NCBI RefSeq assembly: GCF_016482785.1
Contig: NZ_JAEMXM010000002.1
Span: forward strand, 248,001 to 312,000
Length of the DNA: 64,000 bases
Source: Paenibacillus alkalitolerans
GTDB taxonomy: Bacteria > Bacillota > Bacilli > Paenibacillales > YIM-B00363
Reading direction: 5' to 3'
The notes under the pieces were generated by a model. It ran no database searches. It was not told where the DNA came from and worked only from the letters and a program-made list of their open reading frames with translations. A program made the position numbers and the translations under genes. Below are positions 44,606 to 50,911 of this stretch, piece after piece (the first letter of the stretch is position 1; each line of letters opens with the position of its first letter).

Positions 44606-44710
44606 TCGCTTCCGGTTGTCCGGCATGGATCAACTTAATATAATTATATGTCGTAAATTGCAATAAGTCTGTAGCCTACTGTTCCTTGTTTTTTACAGTT
44701 TCAAATATTT

Positions 44711-45142
44711 CTATCCTATTCTCAATCGTTTGGTTCGCATGGATATTTTACGTATCCACTCATAGCTGTATCCTAATTCCTCTGCGATGTCGTTGAGTTT
44801 CTTACGCTCCACATCACGCATAATCGCCACTCTATATTCAAGCACGCTCATTTTACTGATTACCTGCTCCATGCGCTTCTTAGCTTCACGCTTGAGACTG
44901 AGAATGTCCTGAACTTCCTCTATGCTCTCGTCAATCTGAGTGATCCTGTCCCATTCCTTAGCGAAGTTGATTACTTGCATTCCTGCGCCTGGCATTCCTT
45001 CATAACTCGCGCACAGTTTCGTTTGCGGTGCTTTAAGCAACGGTTTCAGCAGTTTAAACCTTTCCGTCTTCAAATCGTCTAGCCGTATTTCCCACAGTTC
45101 AATTTCCTTGCATAAGTCTCTGTAGCTTTCTAGTTTGTCCAT
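44711..45142 (-). CDS. Late-gene transcription regulator with sigma-region-4-like HTH
   Basis: The 143-residue protein has long charged helices followed by a sigma-70 region-4-like helix-turn-helix (LEYRVAIMRDVERKKLNDIA; ELGYSYEWIRKISMRTKRLR). This is the form of ArpU/RinA/Xpf-type phage regulators that switch on the late operon. It is the last gene of the early operon, directly upstream of the packaging genes, which is where such regulators are found. Confidence 0.72.
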   Translation of the reverse strand: MDKLESYRDLCKEIELWEIRLDDLKTERFKLLKPLLKAPQTKLCASYEGMPGAGMQVINFAKEWDRITQIDESIEEVQDILSLKREAKKRMEQVISKMSVLEYRVAIMRDVERKKLNDIAEELGYSYEWIRKISMRTKRLRIG

Positions 45143-45158
45143 GCCGGGTCAATCCTCC

Positions 45159-45293
45159 TTATATCACTTTAAATTTGCTCTTACCGCATTTTTTGCACTG
45201 GTAAAGTTTAAATTTACCCCTTCCCAAATCATACAGTCGCTCACCTAAATATTCGTACTCGTGTTTGCAAAACAAACGTTTGATTATCCACAT
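45159..45293 (-). CDS. Small zinc-ribbon protein, 44 aa
   Basis: I use the ATG at 45293, which has GGGTGATGAT upstream; the same leader precedes the next two genes. Cys and His residues (LFCKHEYEY; YQCKKCGKSKF) form a zinc-ribbon pattern. Function unknown; probably a regulator or assembly factor. Confidence 0.52.
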   Translation of the reverse strand: MWIIKRLFCKHEYEYLGERLYDLGRGKFKLYQCKKCGKSKFKVI

Positions 45294-45297
45294 ATCA

Positions 45298-45471
45298 TCA
45301 CCCTTTCTCACATTGCGGGCATGGATCGTAAACACCTTCTTTGACTTCTTCGTTTTCATCCACCCACGTAAATTCCACGCGTTTGAATCCTCCGCATAGC
45401 CAACAGGATTCTTCGTTCCATCCTTCCGGCTTTACCTGCATGTGGCCCTCGTAACGATGTACGTAGTTCAT
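45298..45471 (-). CDS. Small zinc-finger protein, 57 aa
   Basis: Too short to be found by length. The ATG at 45471 has GAGGTGATGAT upstream. The sequence contains CWLCGGF and CPQCEKG, two CxxC pairs about 30 residues apart, a typical zinc finger. Its stop codon lies inside the leader of the gene at 45159-45293. Confidence 0.55.
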   Translation of the reverse strand: MNYVHRYEGHMQVKPEGWNEESCWLCGGFKRVEFTWVDENEEVKEGVYDPCPQCEKG

Positions 45472-45475
45472 ATCA

Positions 45476-45706
45476 TCACCTCGCGGAGTTAACCACCTTA
45501 TCCCACATCATTTTTATGTCGATTTCCGAGTATTCATTGCCATTATGCTCATATGTTTTATTGCATTCATTGCATCTGAATCTCTCGATGTTTTTTGATT
45601 TGTAGCGCATAAATACATGAAACGACTCCGATCCGCAACTGCATACGTATTTGATTTTTGATTCGTACGGATTTCCCTGTAACACATTGATAAATGTCAT
45701 CTTCAT
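45476..45706 (-). CDS. Small zinc-finger protein, 76 aa
   Basis: I use the ATG at 45706 with AAGGGTGATGAT upstream. It carries CSCGSESFH and RFRCNECNK, again two Cys pairs, and an acidic tail. Three neighbouring genes share this form and the same leader. Confidence 0.55.
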   Translation of the reverse strand: MKMTFINVLQGNPYESKIKYVCSCGSESFHVFMRYKSKNIERFRCNECNKTYEHNGNEYSEIDIKMMWDKVVNSAR

Positions 45707-45743
45707 ATCATCACCCTTATAGAAAGAGGCGCTAGTGCGCCCC

Positions 45744-45932
45744 TCACTGAATCCCTTCGAGTTCTTCCAACAATTCCTGTGTGCGCTCCCCATTTTCATA
45801 TCGGGTAATAGCTTGTGCGATTAACGTTGCACCAAATGCACCTGTTGGAATCTTCTTGTATTCTTCAAGCATAAAGCGGGCATTCTCTATTGCGTCTTCC
45901 CAACGTTTTTTCAATTCTTCGTCCACGCTCAC
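45744..45932 (-). CDS. Small helical phage protein, 62 aa
   Basis: Acidic, mainly helical (ELKKRWEDAIENARFMLEEY; LIAQAITRYENGERTQELLE). Its start overlaps the previous stop (ATGA). No family is recognised. Confidence 0.55.
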   Translation of the reverse strand: MSVDEELKKRWEDAIENARFMLEEYKKIPTGAFGATLIAQAITRYENGERTQELLEELEGIQ

Positions 45933-46954
45933 ACCGCCTCTGGTAAATTCGCATGTTTTTCAATCCTTGCTACTCTTTGCGCGAGTTCTTCGAATTCTTC
46001 TCTCGTGACAGGGCCAGCATTCGTATCTGCCGTTCCTTCTCCTCCGACAGTCTCTTGCTCTCCATTTCCGAGTATTCCATCCACTCCGCCAAACTCAACT
46101 TGCGGCGGTTCGACTTGAAAGGTTACAGGTTCGGCCACAGCTTCCGAACTATCGCTTGCAGGAAGTTCCACTTGGGCTTGACGAAATCGCTCTGCAACTT
46201 CGGCTGCCTCCTGAGCATCAACGAGTCTGTATTTGCCTTTCTCCAAGAAAGGTACAGCTCTTTCCTCACCAGTTTCCGCCAAGATGACGCGGAATTGTTT
46301 ACCCAACATGTCCGCCTGTTCCATCAACGTTACCGGGATGAGACTTGCTCTGATTTGTGCCGCAAGCTCTTTCGTGTCTTGCAGATTGGTTACCTTGTAT
46401 GCGTTACGTGCGCCGACTGCGATTTCTTTGCGGAGGTCGTCCACCTGATCATTCAAGCGCTCAACCTCGGCCCGTGCTTCTTCCAATTGTGCGAATGCGT
46501 TATCCCGATATTGAATCGCTTGATCGCGTTCAAGTTTGGCTTGATAACTCTCGTCCTTTAACGCGGATATGATTCCTTCTTGCTCCTTCAACTCGTCTCG
46601 TAGTCGCTTGCTTTCTAGCTGTTCACTCTGGATTTGCTTCGAGAATCCATCTGCTTGGTCAGCAATTTGATTCTTGAACCAAATGCTCACCAACTGATAC
46701 TGTGCTTCTCCGGCAAAAAGACTCCTAAGTGGCAAACCCTCAATCTCTACCGCGTCCCATGTGTTAACCACGGCTTCAACCGATTGCTGTACCCGTTCCT
46801 CATGCTGCTGATTCTGCTGAATCTCCCATTCCTTCTCGCTCAATTGGTTCATGAGTAAGTTTCGACGGTCAATGTCGTCCTGAGATAGCGTCTCTTTCCC
46901 GTTGATCTCGTCGATTTCTTCCCGCAACTTTTCGATTTGTTCAAATACGCTCAT
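45929..46954 (-). CDS. Long coiled-coil phage protein, 341 aa
   Basis: Residues 1-60 and 100-190 are strongly heptad-like (FEQIEKLREEIDEING; AFAQLEEARAEVERLNDQV), separated by a short globular part (AVEIEGLPLRSLFAG). The last 80 residues are acidic and Val/Glu-rich, then end in a further coiled coil (TREEFEELAQRVARIEKH). Function unknown; similar proteins occur in early regions of Gram-positive phages. A promoter region lies directly upstream. Confidence 0.62.
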   Translation of the reverse strand: MSVFEQIEKLREEIDEINGKETLSQDDIDRRNLLMNQLSEKEWEIQQNQQHEERVQQSVEAVVNTWDAVEIEGLPLRSLFAGEAQYQLVSIWFKNQIADQADGFSKQIQSEQLESKRLRDELKEQEGIISALKDESYQAKLERDQAIQYRDNAFAQLEEARAEVERLNDQVDDLRKEIAVGARNAYKVTNLQDTKELAAQIRASLIPVTLMEQADMLGKQFRVILAETGEERAVPFLEKGKYRLVDAQEAAEVAERFRQAQVELPASDSSEAVAEPVTFQVEPPQVEFGGVDGILGNGEQETVGGEGTADTNAGPVTREEFEELAQRVARIEKHANLPEAV

Positions 46955-46977
46955 TGTTTAACCTCCGTTTATTAATT

Positions 46978-47040
46978 TATTTACAAATGTGTTATATCCT
47001 GATCTATTTACCTATAATTATACACTATAATCTCATTACA
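46978..47040 (-). promoter_or_regulatory. AT-rich promoter region upstream of the coiled-coil gene
   Basis: On the minus strand a TATAAT lies at 47017-47022 with further TATAGT and TAATGA boxes in a stretch almost free of G and C. A -35 element is not clear. It divides the leftward early genes into two blocks. Confidence 0.45.
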
Positions 47041-47083
47041 AACTAGTAAAAAACGTTGATTTTATGCGGTTTTTACGTATTCT

Positions 47084-47305
47084 TTACGCTAATTCTTTAA
47101 TTAATTTATCTACCCATTTTCTTTGAACATCGTCAGAAGCCGTAAATTCGCCTCTCGCGGCCTGTGTCATTAGACCATCTATTACCCCTATCAAAACTTT
47201 TTCACGGCTGTGGTAGCCTTCTAAGAGCTTCAGGACGTGCGTACGAGATACAACAGGATTCTTTCCCTCCAAAATGGCTCGTTCGAGTTCGTATACTTCG
47301 ATCAT
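47084..47305 (-). CDS. Small phage protein, 73 aa
   Basis: I use the ATG at 47305 with GGGAGGTGG upstream. Helical and charged (YELERAILEGKNPVVS; QRKWVDKLIKELA). The segment RTHVLKLLEGYHSREK could hold a helix-turn-helix, but this is weak. Confidence 0.55.
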   Translation of the reverse strand: MIEVYELERAILEGKNPVVSRTHVLKLLEGYHSREKVLIGVIDGLMTQAARGEFTASDDVQRKWVDKLIKELA

Positions 47306-47403
47306 AGTAACCACCTCCCGATATTAATTATCACAATCCATAGCAATGAACTGAAGACACAGCCGTTAAACATTCCTCTTGCTGTATCCAGGTCGTCGTT
47401 CAT
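47302..47403 (-). CDS. Small membrane peptide, 33 aa
   Basis: Between two solid genes and coupled to both by ATGA overlaps (47400-47403 and 47302-47305). The peptide MNDDLDTARGMFNGC has a hydrophobic end (VFSSLLWIVIINIG) and a final RWLL. The ribosome site of the next gene lies in its last codons. Function unknown. Confidence 0.5.
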   Translation of the reverse strand: MNDDLDTARGMFNGCVFSSLLWIVIINIGRWLL

Positions 47404-47765
47404 GCGATTTCCTCGTTGACTTCGATAATCTCGATTTCTACCCTCGGCTCTAACTTATCGATTTCGAATCGATGCGTGATATTTCGGATTTCAGACCAAC
47501 CGTCATTTTTGATCTTTCCTGCCTTTTGTAATCCATCCAGGATGAATTTTACGCCCGCCATGATGTTGTCTTTATCCTTTCGCTTATTCGGGCAATACCA
47601 TGTGATGGTTAGGTCTGCGGTTTGGATAGGTTGCAAGTTCTGTGCATGCCATGCCACGTAGTGCGTGGAATTCTCTTTCATCTCGCGATAGTTGTTCCAG
47701 TGTCCTTTTGCGGCGTCTATGATTTCGTTAAGGCTTGGTAGGGTTCCGGGTATAATTATTTTCAC
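47400..47765 (-). CDS. rusA: RusA-family Holliday junction resolvase
   Basis: The 121-residue protein has the RusA motif RKDKDNIMAGVKFILDGLQ followed by IKNDGW, with the catalytic aspartates. It resolves branched DNA made by phage recombination and replication and clears it before packaging. It acts with the ERF annealing protein encoded about 6 kb upstream in the same operon. It overlaps the previous gene by 35 bp. Confidence 0.87.
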   Translation of the reverse strand: MKIIIPGTLPSLNEIIDAAKGHWNNYREMKENSTHYVAWHAQNLQPIQTADLTITWYCPNKRKDKDNIMAGVKFILDGLQKAGKIKNDGWSEIRNITHRFEIDKLEPRVEIEIIEVNEEIA

Positions 47766-47934
47766 TTTCGGCCACCGTCCTTAATTTGCTGAGAACATAG
47801 TCAAATGCTTCTGTAACCCCTTCGTTCCAGTACTTTGTTTCATCACTTACAGCGTTCTTCGATCGTTTCAAGTGATGCTGATGTTTTTTGTCAAAGTCCT
47901 CTATCACTTCTTGAATCTTCTCTACCGGTATCAT
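47728..47934 (-). CDS. Small phage protein, 68 aa
   Basis: Mainly helical (VEKIQEVIEDFDKKHQHHL; WNEGVTEAFDYVLSKL) with a polar tail that lies over the start of rusA. Start coupled to the previous gene by ATGA. No family is recognised. Confidence 0.52.
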   Translation of the reverse strand: MIPVEKIQEVIEDFDKKHQHHLKRSKNAVSDETKYWNEGVTEAFDYVLSKLRTVAESENNYTRNPTKP

Positions 47935-48080
47935 ATCGCCCTATACCCCGCCGCAATCAACGGCTTAAAATTCACGTTAAGCAGTACCGACCTAAGCGTT
48001 ATCATTTGTTCTGTTGTTACCGGATCACCGTATGGTCTGCCTTTGTAATAAGCTTGATAGCGGCGTTTAGCTCTTTTCAT
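47931..48080 (-). CDS. Small basic phage protein, 49 aa
   Basis: The ATG at 48080 follows GGAGGG in repeat copy E. The peptide begins MKRAKRRYQAYYKGRPYG, very basic, and ends VNFKPLIAAGYRAI. It may bind nucleic acid. No family is recognised. Confidence 0.52.
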   Translation of the reverse strand: MKRAKRRYQAYYKGRPYGDPVTTEQMITLRSVLLNVNFKPLIAAGYRAI

Positions 48081-48090
48081 GGGTTATACC

Positions 48091-48140
48091 CTCCTTCGGC
48101 TTCCGGGGCTACGCCCCTAAGTATTTCGGTCGATTCGAAG
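48091..48140 (-). repeat. Intercistronic repeat, copy E
   Basis: On the minus strand: core CTTCGAATCGACCGAAATAC, a hairpin GGGGCGTAGCCCC, then GAAGCCGAAGGAGGG, which supplies the ribosome site of the gene at 47931-48080. Confidence 0.62.
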
Positions 48141-48149
48141 TCTTCAAAA

Positions 48150-48419
48150 TCAAATATCGAAATCTAGAAGATGAATCGACATTGCTATATAACCATCGGG
48201 TAGCCACGGTGAACCTTTGAGAATGTGTGATACCTGCACTTCTGCCCAAGCACCTGTATACTCTTCATGATGCGGTTGATACTCTTTCAGGATAAGAGTA
48301 TCGCCAACGGCGTAACCTCTATCATCCAGTCGAATTTCCACCATTTTTCTAAGCATTTTGTTCGGCCTAATCACATCACGGAAGTGTACCGGCCACGTTT
48401 TTAGTTCATGAATTGCCAT
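48150..48419 (-). CDS. DUF3850 / ASCH-like RNA-binding-fold protein, 89 aa
   Basis: The start MAIHELKTWPVHFRDV, then EIRLDDRGYAVGDTLILKEY and YTGAWAEVQVSHIL, is the DUF3850 pattern, a PUA/ASCH-like fold common in phages. It may bind RNA or modified nucleotides. It overlaps the previous gene by 14 bp. Confidence 0.72.
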   Translation of the reverse strand: MAIHELKTWPVHFRDVIRPNKMLRKMVEIRLDDRGYAVGDTLILKEYQPHHEEYTGAWAEVQVSHILKGSPWLPDGYIAMSIHLLDFDI

Positions 48420-48633
48420 TCTTCCTCTTCCCCTCCTTATACCGCCTTAGTTGATCATCTCTGATTCGTTTATTCTCTGCTGCGGTTGCTCTCATCGTTT
48501 CTGCTTTGATATCTCTTGCGCTCATCATGCGTTCTTGCTCATCTGGTGGATACTCGCTGATGTGTCTTATGATGATCTCTCCATGTGGTTTGGGTCCGAT
48601 GTCATGTGGAAGGCGAACATTTACGGATAACAT
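48406..48633 (-). CDS. Small phage protein, 75 aa
   Basis: AAAGGAG in the end of repeat copy C precedes the ATG. An N-terminal beta part (MLSVNVRLPHDIG) and a basic helical tail (RMMSARDIKAETMRATAAEN; LRRYKEGKRK). No family is recognised. Confidence 0.52.
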   Translation of the reverse strand: MLSVNVRLPHDIGPKPHGEIIIRHISEYPPDEQERMMSARDIKAETMRATAAENKRIRDDQLRRYKEGKRKNGNS

Positions 48634-48648
48634 GGGATATCAACTCCT

Positions 48649-48819
48649 TTATTCGGCTTGGGCTGATTCGGTCGAATCGGTGGCGGCTTGCGCCGCGTCA
48701 AGGTCAAACCTTTCCAAAACGTCGTGGATTTTTGCGAGACTTCCACCGATAATGTATTTTCGAGTCACAATTTCGCGAATTTCGAGTAATGCCTGTAAGT
48801 ACTCCGTCTCTTTACTCAT
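48649..48819 (-). CDS. Small phage protein, 56 aa, with repeat-encoded tail
   Basis: The ATG at 48819 overlaps the stop of the methyltransferase. Helical (ETEYLQALLEIREIVTRKYI) with the last 16 residues (DAAQAATDSTESAQAE) encoded by repeat copy C. The tail composition differs from the rest, which suggests that the repeat was added to the gene end. Confidence 0.52.
   Translation of the reverse strand: MSKETEYLQALLEIREIVTRKYIIGGSLAKIHDVLERFDLDAAQAATDSTESAQAE
48651..48699 (-). repeat. Intercistronic repeat, copy C
   Basis: On the minus strand: hairpin GCGGC-GCAA-GCCGC with a GNRA loop, core CACCGATTCGACCGAATCAG, then CCAAGCCGAATAAAGG, which holds both the stop codon of one gene and the ribosome site of the next. 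Confidence 0.65.
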
Positions 48820-49742
48820 GCGCTCATCTCCTTCAACATGTCATCGATTTGCTTTATTGCTGCTAAGATGGGATAGATTTGCTGTGGGACAACTGCATTT
48901 CCGAGGGCTTTAAGTCTGTCCACCCGATGGGGAATCCCATTAGCCACTCGACCCACGTCGGGTTCAACTGTCCAGATACCGCCGTGCTTAAAGCTGTCCC
49001 ACCTTGTGCGTATTTGTTCTTCCTGTACCCCGTATCGTCCGCCACCGGGGTAGGCCACAACTTCACCACGTCGTTCAAATTCGGACTCCATCCTTGTCTG
49101 ATCTTCCGTTGAGCTCTCGGTCCGTTGGGATCGTCCCCCGAACGATAGTCTCTCGCTTGCGGTGTCGGAAACATTTGTCGTAACAGGTATCCTGGTATCG
49201 AGTCCCGTTCTTTCTGTGAAGGTGGTAGTGTGCTGTTCTTCGAATCTTGCGCTGTTGGCGTTGGCAACAATGAATACTCTGTCTCGTCGATGTCGGGCAT
49301 CGACGGCACAAGCCGGTATAATAAACGGTTGCGCGGTGTACCCGATGTTTCCCAAGTCAGATAACACATCGTCGAGCCCCAGTGTGACGTGCCCAGCAAC
49401 ATTTTCACCAACAAACCAACGGGGCTTGATGGTTTCAATAAGTCTGCGTACCTCCGGCCAGAGGTGACGGTCATCATTCTCGCCTTCTCGCTTCCCGGCA
49501 TGACTAAAAGGCTGGCAAGGGTATCCTCCGTGAATAAGGTCAATTGTTCCGATTCCATCCTCTATCAACCTCTCTTTCGTAAGTGTGCATACATCGTCGT
49601 ATATGGGAACGTGGGGCCAATGTTTATTTAGCACCTTCTGACAAAACGGCTCCCGTTCGCAAAATGCCACTGTCTCAATGCCGGCCCATTCACCTGCTAG
49701 ATCAATTCCGCCTATTCCGCTAAAGAGGCTTAATGCCTTCAT
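48816..49742 (-). CDS. DNA (cytosine-5) methyltransferase, 308 aa
   Basis: All main C5 motifs are present: I (LSLFSGIGGIDLA near residue 5), IV with the catalytic Cys (GGYPCQPFSHAG near 77), VI (VGENVAGH near 115), VIII (RRDRVFIVA near 155) and the last block with VDRLKALGNAVVPQ near 280. The target-recognition part (about 160-265) holds three related units (VANANSARFE; VSDTASERLS; VAYPGGGRYG). It methylates cytosine, probably to guard phage DNA from host restriction; no partner endonuclease is adjacent. Nearly all of this part also encodes another protein in a second frame. Confidence 0.87.
   Translation of the reverse strand: MKALSLFSGIGGIDLAGEWAGIETVAFCEREPFCQKVLNKHWPHVPIYDDVCTLTKERLIEDGIGTIDLIHGGYPCQPFSHAGKREGENDDRHLWPEVRRLIETIKPRWFVGENVAGHVTLGLDDVLSDLGNIGYTAQPFIIPACAVDARHRRDRVFIVANANSARFEEQHTTTFTERTGLDTRIPVTTNVSDTASERLSFGGRSQRTESSTEDQTRMESEFERRGEVVAYPGGGRYGVQEEQIRTRWDSFKHGGIWTVEPDVGRVANGIPHRVDRLKALGNAVVPQQIYPILAAIKQIDDMLKEMSA
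48863..49558 (-). CDS. Overprinted second-frame protein within the methyltransferase gene, 231 aa
   Basis: A 231-codon frame lies wholly inside the methyltransferase gene, shifted by one base. It has an ATG after GAGAGG, and its sequence looks like a real protein: PGSEKARMMTVTSGRRYADL near the start, TMCYLTWETSGTPRNRLLYR, then three units LLPTPTAQDSKN, MFPTPQARDYRSG and LWPTPVADDTGYRKN, and a conserved-looking end LNPTWVEWLMGFPIGWTDL. I recall stand-alone phage proteins with the same PTP repeats and WMMG/LMGFPxGW end. The function is unknown. If real, it is one of the longest overprinted pairs in a small genome. Confidence 0.6.
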   Translation of the reverse strand: MESEQLTLFTEDTLASLLVMPGSEKARMMTVTSGRRYADLLKPSSPVGLLVKMLLGTSHWGSTMCYLTWETSGTPRNRLLYRLVPSMPDIDETEYSLLPTPTAQDSKNSTLPPSQKERDSIPGYLLRQMFPTPQARDYRSGDDPNGPRAQRKIRQGWSPNLNDVVKLWPTPVADDTGYRKNKYAQGGTALSTAVSGQLNPTWVEWLMGFPIGWTDLKPSEMQLSHSKSIPS

Positions 49743-49761
49743 TCCCTCGCCTCCTGTATTC

Positions 49762-49941
49762 TCATGCTCCGTTACCTCTGCGGTTTTCCGTTTCGTTGTT
49801 ACATTCCCATTCCAACCGTTTGTTGAGTATCCTGATTGTTTTCTCTATGGATTTTCTGATTAGGGGGTCTCTTTCGTTTTCAAGACGTTTCTCCCAAATT
49901 GCGATATCTCTTCCAAGTTGCAACGCTTTGGCGTAGTCCAT
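49762..49941 (-). CDS. Small helical phage protein, 59 aa
   Basis: ATG at 49941 after GGGGTGAAG. The peptide (YAKALQLGRDIAIWEKRLEN; RKSIEKTIRILNKRLEWE) is helical and charged. It overlaps the previous small gene by 82 bp in another frame. Confidence 0.5.
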   Translation of the reverse strand: MDYAKALQLGRDIAIWEKRLENERDPLIRKSIEKTIRILNKRLEWECNNETENRRGNGA

Positions 49942-50027
49942 GCCACTTCACCCCACCAGTAATCTTTTTCCCACTCGATGGTTTCTTGGATTTTTCTGCA
50001 TAGTTCTTCGTAATCAATATCACTCAT
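49860..50027 (-). CDS. Small phage protein, 55 aa
   Basis: ATG at 50027 overlaps the loader stop (ATGA) after GAAGGGG. The first half is acidic and aromatic (DIDYEELCRKIQETIEWEKD; YWWGEVAW). The second half lies over the start of the next gene and is less protein-like. Confidence 0.45.
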   Translation of the reverse strand: MSDIDYEELCRKIQETIEWEKDYWWGEVAWTTPKRCNLEEISQFGRNVLKTKETP

Positions 50028-50911
50028 GCCGTTTTCCCCTTCTTCTTGCGGTCGCGTCGGTCAGGTCCAATCATTTCTACCAGCCGAGCTTGTCCGTTGA
50101 TTCGACTTGCGATTTTACCGCCGTTCTTCGGTAGCAATTGGTGGATGCGCCCCACTGCGTAATTGCTCGTCATGATTGTGATTTTCTTGTCGTTCACCCT
50201 ATGGTCTAAAATGCTGAATAACTTTCCTTCGGACCAATCCGTGTACGGTGCCGTGAACATGTCGTCGATCATCAGCACCGGTACTCTGTAATACCGTTCC
50301 AATACGTCCCATTCGTTATCGTCGCTGCCTTTGCTGTATGTAGCCTTGATGTCCCCGAACAACTTTTCTTCGTCCACGTAAATCCCCGGTATCTTCCGAT
50401 GAGCCAGAGCGTTAGCGATACATTGCATGAGGTACGTCTTCCCTGTCCCATATGCGCTGTAATCGCGCCCTGTTTTGTCACTGAGTTCTTTTGCTCGTTT
50501 CTCGTCTCCGAATATGTACAACCATTGTCCGATTTCCTTGTATTTCTCGATGTGACGTACAAAGTCGGCTGCGATTTCGAAATGAGGCCGGTTGTCTTGA
50601 TCCGTTTCGGCTGTAGTGAATAAGTGCTTCTTCTCTTCCGTACTGAATGTTTCCGTTGGGTTGTACCGCTTAAACATCTTGTCGTACTGGCATTCGCACG
50701 GAACGACCGTTGCGACTTGGTAAGGGATGAGTTTGCCGTTGTAGTGGTAATTTTCATCCTCTACCCATCGCATAGAGTTGACCGTCCCGGTGTCCTGACA
50801 CTTTTCACAAAGATAAGAGGCTCGGTGTTCCTTCGTAGTTCCCTGCATAGGGATCGGATTCGCTTGAATACGGCTTTTGATGTCCTGGAGTGCCGCGCCC
50901 ATATTCTGCAT
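50024..50911 (-). CDS. DnaC/DnaI-type helicase loader with unusual P-loop, 295 aa
   Basis: The N-terminal zinc site (YLCEKCQDTGTV, then CECQYDKMF) is followed by an AAA+ ATPase with GTGKTYLMQCIANAL near residue 155, Walker B VLMIDDMFTAP near 215 and sensor-1 TIMTSNY near 250. It would load the host DnaB/DnaC-type helicase on the phage origin. A stretch of about 18 residues (EKRAKELSDKTGRDYSAY) splits the first part of the P-loop (IFGD) from GTGKT, which I have not seen in this family. AAAGGAGGGG precedes the ATG. Confidence 0.8.
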   Translation of the reverse strand: MQNMGAALQDIKSRIQANPIPMQGTTKEHRASYLCEKCQDTGTVNSMRWVEDENYHYNGKLIPYQVATVVPCECQYDKMFKRYNPTETFSTEEKKHLFTTAETDQDNRPHFEIAADFVRHIEKYKEIGQWLYIFGDEKRAKELSDKTGRDYSAYGTGKTYLMQCIANALAHRKIPGIYVDEEKLFGDIKATYSKGSDDNEWDVLERYYRVPVLMIDDMFTAPYTDWSEGKLFSILDHRVNDKKITIMTSNYAVGRIHQLLPKNGGKIASRINGQARLVEMIGPDRRDRKKKGKTA

